This document shows, one piece after another, positions 33,609 to 38,602 of a stretch of DNA of 38,602 bases. A program made the position numbers and the translations under genes. A model generated the notes under the pieces. That model was given only the letters and a program-made list of their open reading frames with translations. It had not been told where the DNA came from and ran no database searches. The first letter of the stretch is position 1, and every line of letters begins with the position of its first letter. Origin of the DNA: Carboxydocella sporoproducens DSM 16521 (GTDB lineage: Bacteria; Bacillota; GCA-003054495; Carboxydocellales; Carboxydocellaceae); contig NZ_FUXM01000021.1 of assembly GCF_900167165.1 (NCBI RefSeq), forward strand, positions 1 to 38,602. The letters are read 5' to 3'.

Positions 33609-34691
33609 ATGTTAAAGCGAATCGGAGTATTAACAGGTGGGGGTGATTGCCCGGGTTTAAATGCGGTGATCAGGGCAGTTACCAAATCGGCTCTGCGGGC
33701 TGGTCTGGAAGTGGTTGGTATCGAGGATGGTTTTGGGGGGTTAATCAGACAACAGTTTCGCCCTTTGAATCTGGCGGCTGTGTCCGGTATTCTTCCCAAA
33801 GGGGGAACGATACTGGGCACTACCAACCGGGACAACCCCTTTAAATACCCTGTGCTGGTAAATGGCGAAAAAAAGTATGTGGATATGTCCCAAACTATCC
33901 TGGACAATCTGGCGGTAGCGGGAATTGATGCTCTGGTGGTTATTGGTGGGGACGGCAGTTTGTCTATTGCCAGGGAGTTACATAATAAAGGCTTAAGGGT
34001 AGTAGGTGTTCCGAAAACTATAGATAATGATTTATCTGCTACTGACATTACTTTCGGCTTTGATACTGCTTTACATACGGCCACCGAGGCGCTGGACAAG
34101 CTCCACACTACTGCTGAATCCCATCACCGGGTAATGATTCTGGAGGTTATGGGCCGTTATGCCGGTTGGATCGCTCTGGAGTCAGGGGTAGCTGGTGGTG
34201 CTGATGTAATTTTGATTCCAGAAATAGAGTTCCAGATTGAAAATGTGGTTAAGAAAATCGAGGAACGCTGCCAGCAGGGCAAGAAATTCAGTATTATAGT
34301 TGTAGCAGAAGGAGCCAAACTGGGTGAAAACCTGGTAGTGCAGAAAGTAATTGAGGATAGCGGTGATCCTATTCGCCTGGGAGGGATCGGCCAGCGGCTG
34401 GCCGATGAGCTGGAGCGCAGGATTAATCTGGAGACCAGAGTGACAGTGCTTGGCCATTTACAGCGCGGTGGCAGTCCTACTCCATTTGACCGCATTCTTG
34501 GTACCCGTTATGGGGCAGCAGCCGTAGAAGCCCTGCTGGAAGGGGAGAACGGGGTAATGGTAGCCTTGCGCACTCCCGATATAGTAACTGTTTCCCTGGC
34601 TGAAGCTACCGGGGTATTAAAGCGGGTCAATCCTGAACATGACCTGGTTCAGGCGGCTAAAGCCATTGGCATTTCTTTCGGTGATGAATAA
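33609..34691 (+). CDS. pfkA: 6-phosphofructokinase, mixed Gly/Lys type
   Basis: The enzyme phosphorylates fructose 6-phosphate in glycolysis. ATG 33609 (360 residues) follows AAGGAGGG; an earlier in-frame ATG at 33513 lies inside the small upstream gene. The N-terminus is the usual RIGVLTGGGDCPGLNAVIR. The donor site reads GGDGS with Gly116 (equivalent to E. coli Gly104, typical of ATP use) together with PKTIDND with Lys136 (equivalent to Gly124 in ATP enzymes, Lys in pyrophosphate enzymes). This Gly/Lys pair marks a group that is generally ATP-dependent. Catalytic Asp139 and the MGRYAGWIAL and GHLQRGG segments are present. The length exceeds the E. coli enzyme (320). Confidence 0.94.
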   Translation: MLKRIGVLTGGGDCPGLNAVIRAVTKSALRAGLEVVGIEDGFGGLIRQQFRPLNLAAVSGILPKGGTILGTTNRDNPFKYPVLVNGEKKYVDMSQTILDNLAVAGIDALVVIGGDGSLSIARELHNKGLRVVGVPKTIDNDLSATDITFGFDTALHTATEALDKLHTTAESHHRVMILEVMGRYAGWIALESGVAGGADVILIPEIEFQIENVVKKIEERCQQGKKFSIIVVAEGAKLGENLVVQKVIEDSGDPIRLGGIGQRLADELERRINLETRVTVLGHLQRGGSPTPFDRILGTRYGAAAVEALLEGENGVMVALRTPDIVTVSLAEATGVLKRVNPEHDLVQAAKAIGISFGDE

Positions 34692-34705
34692 TATATAAAT
34701 ATATA

Positions 34706-34740
34706 ACAAAAAAGAACTGTACCCACTCTGGATACAGTTC
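34706..34740 (-). terminator. Minus-strand terminator after pfkA
   Basis: GAACTGTA (34714-34721) and TACAGTTC (34733-34740) form an eight-base-pair stem. Read on the minus strand it is followed by a T-run (TTTTTTGTT, 34706-34713 reversed). On the plus strand no T-run follows, so the element is oriented to stop leftward transcription. It may still end pfkA mRNA weakly. Confidence 0.6.
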
Positions 34741-34764
34741 GGAGAAAAGGGGAGAGGAGATGAG

Positions 34765-34854
34765 GTGATAACAGGACTTATCCTGATTCATATTATAGCT
34801 ATTTTTTACTTCCTGACCAGTAATTTGGGGGGAGTTGCCGTTTTTGCTGGCTGA
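34765..34854 (+). CDS. Possible membrane micropeptide, 29 residues
   Basis: A 30-codon ORF starts at GTG 34765 with AGGAG about five bases upstream. Its product (ITGLILIHIIAIFYFLTSN, then a Gly-rich tail) is one hydrophobic helix. Size alone makes chance likely, and I know no family for it. Confidence 0.3.
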   Translation: MITGLILIHIIAIFYFLTSNLGGVAVFAG

Positions 34855-34877
34855 ACGGCAGAAATGAGGGATTATTT

Positions 34878-35159
34878 ATGATACGTGAGTTAATAAAGCT
34901 AAAGAATTTTTGCTGTTTGGTTTTTTCCTCAGCCCAGCAGGCATTGGCCGCAGAGCATATTGTTGATACCCGAGCTTTACCAGCACTAATCATCCCCACT
35001 CCCCGTATTATCACAGCTTCTTGCGGGTTGTCGTTGAAATGCCGGTTAGAGGATGAAGCCACAGTTACAGCGGTTTTACGGGCTGAGGGTATAGAACCGG
35101 AGGCTTGCTATATTTGTACCGAAGGCCAATTACCCGTTTTGAAATGGAAGGGGACTTAA
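34878..35159 (+). CDS. DUF3343 (putative Se/S carrier-like) protein
   Basis: The 93-residue protein matches the DUF3343 family by its layout: a LVFSSAQQALAAEHI start (a helix after the first strand), LIIPTPRIITASCGLSLKC in the middle and an ICTEGQLPV end. The Cys in the TASCGLS segment is the conserved one expected to carry sulfur or selenium in this family. The role is unproven. ATG 34878 has only GAGGGA about eight bases upstream. The stop lies three bases before the TTG start of the helicase gene, so the two are coupled. Confidence 0.8.
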   Translation: MIRELIKLKNFCCLVFSSAQQALAAEHIVDTRALPALIIPTPRIITASCGLSLKCRLEDEATVTAVLRAEGIEPEACYICTEGQLPVLKWKGT

Positions 35160-35162
35160 GCT

Positions 35163-37850
35163 TTGGGGATTAAGAATTTTGTTGCTATTGATATTGAAAC
35201 AACAGGAGTTTCACCGGCGATTGATGAGATCATTGAGATCAGCATCTGTCGGTTTGAAGAAGGAGAACTGGTGGAGAGCTGGGAGACTCTGGTTTGTGCT
35301 AAACATCCTGTTCCCAGGGAAATTACCCGGTTAACCGGTATTTCTTCGCAGGATTTGCAGCGGGCACCGTGCTGGGAGGAAATAGCGGATCTGGTACGGG
35401 ATAAAATTGGGGAATTGCCTGTGGTTGGCCATAATGTAGAGTTTGATCTGGGCTTCCTGCGTGCCCGCGGTATTTATGCGGGCCATTTTTTTGATACCTG
35501 TCAATTGGCCCGCCTGTTGTATCCCGGTTTGTCTTCTTATTCCCTGGCTGCTGTGGCCAGCTTTCTGGGGCTAAAACCCGGAGAAAGGCACCGGGCCCGC
35601 TGGGATGCGGAATTGGCCGGGCAACTCTTTCTCTTAATGCAAGCGGAAGTGGAACAGCGACCACTACCCTGGCTTACCATGGTAGCCAAATGGGCCAATC
35701 CAGCCTGGTCCCTGGGCAAACTGATCAGAGAGACAGCTGAAGCAGCTCTAAAAGCCGGATTTGCTCAGCTGCCACCCACCATGGAATGGTTAACTGCGGG
35801 CCAGCGGTTACAGTATGCTGACAGCGCAGTTACCGATTCCGGGTTGACGATAGCAGAGATTTTTGCAACAGGTGGGCCCCTGGCCAGGGTGTTTAATCAG
35901 TGGGAGAGTAGAGCCCAGCAAATTGAACTGGCTGAAGCTATTTTTGCGGCATTAGCCAATGAACGACATTTGGTGGCAGAGGCAGGAACCGGTACTGGCA
36001 AGTCCCTGGCCTATCTATTACCTGCGGCAAAGATAGCAATTAGAGAAGGAGCCAGAGTAGTGATCAGTACCAATACCCTGGCTTTGCAGGAACAGCTGCT
36101 GGAAAAGGATGGGCCAGTTCTACAACAAATTTTTCCTGGACTAAAAATATTGCCTCTTAAAGGCCGGAGTAATTATTTATGCTGGCGACGCTGGTGGGAA
36201 CTGGTAGATGGCAGTGAGAGCTGGGATCAGGAAACCTGGACTTTGGCTGGCCGCCTGGCCTGGTGGCTGCATATCACTAAAACCGGCGATGAGGCTGAAC
36301 TCAGGTTACATGGTCCTGACCGCAGCAAATGGGATTTACTCAAGGCGGAAAGGGATATTTGTCTGGGCAATGCCTGTCCCTGGCAGAAATGCTGCTGGGT
36401 GCAAACCAACCGGCTGGCAGCCCAGAAGGCCCAGCTGCTGGTTACAAACCATTCACTCCTCTGTACTGATTTGAAACTGGAAGACAAAGTTTTGCCTGGA
36501 TATGATTATTTAATCATTGATGAAGCCCACAATCTGGAAGAAGTAGCCCAGCGCCATCTAGGACTTCGCCTGGGTGAAATCGACTTTAGGAGATGGCGGA
36601 CTGGCCTCTGGCGACGGCCTTTTGGTGGACAGGGGCCTCTGGGTGTACTGGAGAGCTTACCATTAAGGGAAATTAAAGAGGAGCTCCTGCCAGTAAAAAG
36701 CCTTAGCCAGGAAGTGGAGAGCCGGGAAAAGGAGTTTTGGGAATTCATTGCCAGCGGGGAAAGATTACCGGAAGTGGTAGGAGACAATTATTTATTGAAG
36801 CTGAAAATGTTAGTGGATAGCTTGAACAAGCTGGTCTCTCAGGCAAGGGCCTGGAATCAAGAGGGGCTTATCGCTGAGAGTTTGCTTTCTGAATTGGGAG
36901 GAAGAGTCAATCAGGGGCAGGAACTGGTTGAAACTCTGGAAATTTGGTTACAACAACCTTTTTCCCACTGGGTTTACTGGATTGAAGATGGCAATATCTG
37001 TGCTGTCCCTGTGGAAGTAGGGCCGATATTGCAGGAGCAGCTTTGGAGCCGAAAAAAATCAGTGATTTTTTGTTCCGCTACCCTTTCCATAGCAGGAAAG
37101 AATCACTACTATGCCGAAAGCATCGGGTTAAGAGCCTCTGATTACAAGGAAATTGTTTTATCCAGTCCCTTTGATTATAGAAATCAGGCCCTGCTCCTGG
37201 GTGTAGCAGAAGGACCTGATCCCGGGCGGGAAGAAGACAGGCTGGCTGAATATCAGGCCGCCATGTTACTGCAGTTGTTATCCCATTCCGAGGAAAGAGT
37301 ACTGGCCCTTTTCACTTCTTATAAACATTTGAATACAGTGGCTGATCTGATCGCAGAGCCTATGTTACAGATGGGGCGAAAATTGCTGTTACATGGCCGG
37401 GATGGCAGCCGAGGCCGTTTGATTCAGGAGTTTAAGAGTATTGATGGTGCAGTTCTCTTTGGCACCCAGAGTTTCTGGGAGGGCGTAGATCTCCCCGGTG
37501 ACCTGTTGCGAATGGTGGTAATTATGAAACTGCCCTTTGCTGTGCCCACCTATCCTCCGGTACAGGCTAAAATGGAATTATGCCGCCAGGCCGGAAAAAA
37601 TCCTTTTACCAGAGTATCTTTGCCCAGAGCTATCATTCAGTTTAAACAGGGGTTTGGCCGTCTCATTAGAACGGCAGAGGACTGGGGCCTGGTAGTAATT
37701 CTGGATCCCAGATTAAAAAACAAAAGCTATGGCCGGGAATTTCTCAACAGCTTGCCAGAGGTAAATGTTGAATGGGCCCATCCCCGGGAAATCGGTTTAA
37801 AGGCAAAAACTTGGCTGGAAGCAAGAAAAATGCTACAATATTTAACATAA
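35163..37850 (+). CDS. dinG: DinG-type exonuclease-helicase
   Basis: The 895-residue protein has an N-terminal DEDD 3'-5' exonuclease domain (about 1-165): Asp10 and Glu12 in AIDIETTG, HNVEFDLGFL, and HRARWDAEL. A superfamily 2 helicase follows, with Walker A GTGTGKS (Lys280), DEAH at 453-456, and SATLS, FGTQSFWEGVDLPGD and QGFGRLIRT in the second half. Cysteines in NYLCWRRW and CLGNACPWQKCC lie between Walker A and DEAH, where XPD/DinG proteins hold an Fe4S4 cluster. It probably unwinds DNA or RNA-DNA structures in repair. TTG 35163 follows AAGGGG; no better start keeps the Asp10 region whole. Confidence 0.93.
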   Translation: MGIKNFVAIDIETTGVSPAIDEIIEISICRFEEGELVESWETLVCAKHPVPREITRLTGISSQDLQRAPCWEEIADLVRDKIGELPVVGHNVEFDLGFLRARGIYAGHFFDTCQLARLLYPGLSSYSLAAVASFLGLKPGERHRARWDAELAGQLFLLMQAEVEQRPLPWLTMVAKWANPAWSLGKLIRETAEAALKAGFAQLPPTMEWLTAGQRLQYADSAVTDSGLTIAEIFATGGPLARVFNQWESRAQQIELAEAIFAALANERHLVAEAGTGTGKSLAYLLPAAKIAIREGARVVISTNTLALQEQLLEKDGPVLQQIFPGLKILPLKGRSNYLCWRRWWELVDGSESWDQETWTLAGRLAWWLHITKTGDEAELRLHGPDRSKWDLLKAERDICLGNACPWQKCCWVQTNRLAAQKAQLLVTNHSLLCTDLKLEDKVLPGYDYLIIDEAHNLEEVAQRHLGLRLGEIDFRRWRTGLWRRPFGGQGPLGVLESLPLREIKEELLPVKSLSQEVESREKEFWEFIASGERLPEVVGDNYLLKLKMLVDSLNKLVSQARAWNQEGLIAESLLSELGGRVNQGQELVETLEIWLQQPFSHWVYWIEDGNICAVPVEVGPILQEQLWSRKKSVIFCSATLSIAGKNHYYAESIGLRASDYKEIVLSSPFDYRNQALLLGVAEGPDPGREEDRLAEYQAAMLLQLLSHSEERVLALFTSYKHLNTVADLIAEPMLQMGRKLLLHGRDGSRGRLIQEFKSIDGAVLFGTQSFWEGVDLPGDLLRMVVIMKLPFAVPTYPPVQAKMELCRQAGKNPFTRVSLPRAIIQFKQGFGRLIRTAEDWGLVVILDPRLKNKSYGREFLNSLPEVNVEWAHPREIGLKAKTWLEARKMLQYLT

Positions 37851-37875
37851 AATCAAACAGGGGGTAATATGTTAC

Positions 37876-38526
37876 ATGCGACAACCGTATCCGATTGCCA
37901 GGGAAGCTTTTCCCTACCTGATTTTTTTGGGGATCATCACAGTGTTAGTTGCTCTCTGGTCCTTCTGGGCCGCTCTGGTGCCTTTGACCCTGTTTCTTTT
38001 CACTGCTTTTTTCTTTCGCAACCCCAAACGTCAGATTCCAACCGATCCGGAGCTGATTTTATCACCAGCTGATGGACGAGTTATGGTTGTAGAAGAAGTG
38101 GATGAAAAGCGTTTTCTCAACGGAAAAGCCATCAGGGTCAGTATCTTTCTTTCAGTTTTCAATGTTCATCTCAATCGCTGTCCCATTGCCGGTACTATTG
38201 CGTATACTGCTTTTGAAAAGGGTCAGATGCTGCCAGCTTATAAGCCGGAAGCTGCCAAACTCAATGAAAAGAACTTCATCGGCATTGAAAATAACAATTT
38301 CAGGGTACTAGTAGTGCAGATTTCCGGACTAATTGCCCGTACCATTGTCAGCTGGGTTAAAACCGGTGATAAGGTGGCAAAAGGGGAAATTTATGGTCTG
38401 ATCAAGTTTGGCTCCTGTACAGAGATTTATTTTCCAGCCAGTTGCGAAGTACTGGTAAAACCAGGGGATAAAGTAGTTGGGGGCATTACAGCGGTAGGGA
38501 GGTATGCAGCAGCTTCAGAAAACTAG
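37876..38526 (+). CDS. psd: Phosphatidylserine decarboxylase proenzyme (short type)
   Basis: The enzyme makes phosphatidylethanolamine from phosphatidylserine at the membrane. The 216-residue form is the short archaeal-type family. Residues about 10-38 are hydrophobic and anchor it. LSPADGRVMVVEEV, IFLSVFNVHLNRCP and the FGSCTEIYFP segment match the family. Self-cleavage should occur at Gly179-Ser180, turning Ser180 into the pyruvoyl cofactor on a small C-terminal chain of 37 residues. ATG 37876 has CAGGGGG about 11 bases upstream, which is a rather long spacing. A phosphatidylserine synthase gene, often next to psd, is not in view. Confidence 0.92.
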   Translation: MRQPYPIAREAFPYLIFLGIITVLVALWSFWAALVPLTLFLFTAFFFRNPKRQIPTDPELILSPADGRVMVVEEVDEKRFLNGKAIRVSIFLSVFNVHLNRCPIAGTIAYTAFEKGQMLPAYKPEAAKLNEKNFIGIENNNFRVLVVQISGLIARTIVSWVKTGDKVAKGEIYGLIKFGSCTEIYFPASCEVLVKPGDKVVGGITAVGRYAAASEN

Positions 38527-38568
38527 ACTATAATTGATTGTATTTAACTGTTTTGCTACATTAAAAGT

Positions 38569-38602
38569 ATGGAACTATTATCCATTGGAGAAGCAGCAAA
38601 GT
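38569..38602 (+). CDS. N-terminus of a MerR-type HTH protein, cut by window end
   Basis: From ATG 38569 the frame reads MELLSIGEAAK and then leaves the window. This start is typical of MerR-like helix-turn-helix domains, including the serine resolvases of IS607-type elements. No clear ribosome site precedes it. The 42 bases after psd are AT-rich and could hold a promoter. Eleven residues are too few to choose between a regulator and a mobile-element recombinase. Confidence 0.45.
   Translation, partial: MELLSIGEAAK

Overview
This window looks like a chromosomal segment from an anaerobic, spore-forming-lineage member of the Clostridia that uses the Wood-Ljungdahl (reductive acetyl-CoA) pathway. 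Carboxydotrophs or acetogens such as Carboxydocella, Carboxydothermus or Moorella are the natural comparison. The evidence is a complete CODH/ACS operon, Firmicute-type replication genes (DnaD and DnaI/DnaC-like), a SleB-type cortex hydrolase, an IDEAL-domain miniprotein, acuABC and strong AGGAGG ribosome binding sites. The genus is inference; no rRNA or tRNA is present to fix it. Every gene I accept is on the + strand.

Layout. 1-354: mostly non-coding left edge, possibly with the tail of a gene. 355-1335: an unrecognised secreted, C-terminally anchored protein. 1569-16096: one long operon, cooC-acsA-acsB-acsC-acsV-acsD-acsE, then hdrA-like(1)-mvhD-metV-metF-hdrA-like(2). It encodes the nickel ATPase, CO dehydrogenase, acetyl-CoA synthase, both corrinoid protein subunits, their reductive activator, the methyltransferase, and a methylene-THF reductase with a flavin/iron-sulfur electron module. 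16196-19316: a small hypothetical gene with its own promoter and terminator, then HD-GYP phosphodiesterase, DnaD-like and DnaI-like genes. 19349-24464: phosphohexomutase, LysM-SleB hydrolase, DUF362 ferredoxin protein and a membrane GGDEF/HD-GYP protein, separated by clear terminators. 24545-30211: spermidine synthase, a class A penicillin-binding protein with a lipobox, a hypothetical membrane protein and acuABC. 30224-38526: a small membrane ORF, adenylate kinase, a NERD-Ser/Thr kinase, an IDEAL miniprotein, phosphofructokinase, a DUF3343 protein, a DinG-type helicase and phosphatidylserine decarboxylase. 38569-38602: the start of a MerR-type HTH protein, cut by the window edge.

How the genes work together. 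MetF/MetV would make methyl-THF, AcsE passes the methyl group to the AcsCD corrinoid protein, AcsV re-reduces inactive Co(II), AcsA interconverts CO2 and CO, and AcsB condenses methyl, CO and CoA. CooC matures the nickel site. The electron module beside MetFV is the most unusual part: two short HdrA-like flavoproteins and one MvhD-like protein, with no HdrB or HdrC nearby. Formate dehydrogenase, formyl-THF synthetase and methylene-THF dehydrogenase/cyclohydrolase genes are not in the window.

Other points for a second look: a strong terminator hairpin whose 3' arm holds the ribosome binding site of the SleB-like gene; a class A PBP with a textbook lipoprotein signal; a promoter for adk lying inside a 50-codon ORF; a minus-strand terminator after pfkA; a kinase with HLD in place of HRD; and a phosphofructokinase with the mixed Gly/Lys phosphoryl-donor signature.
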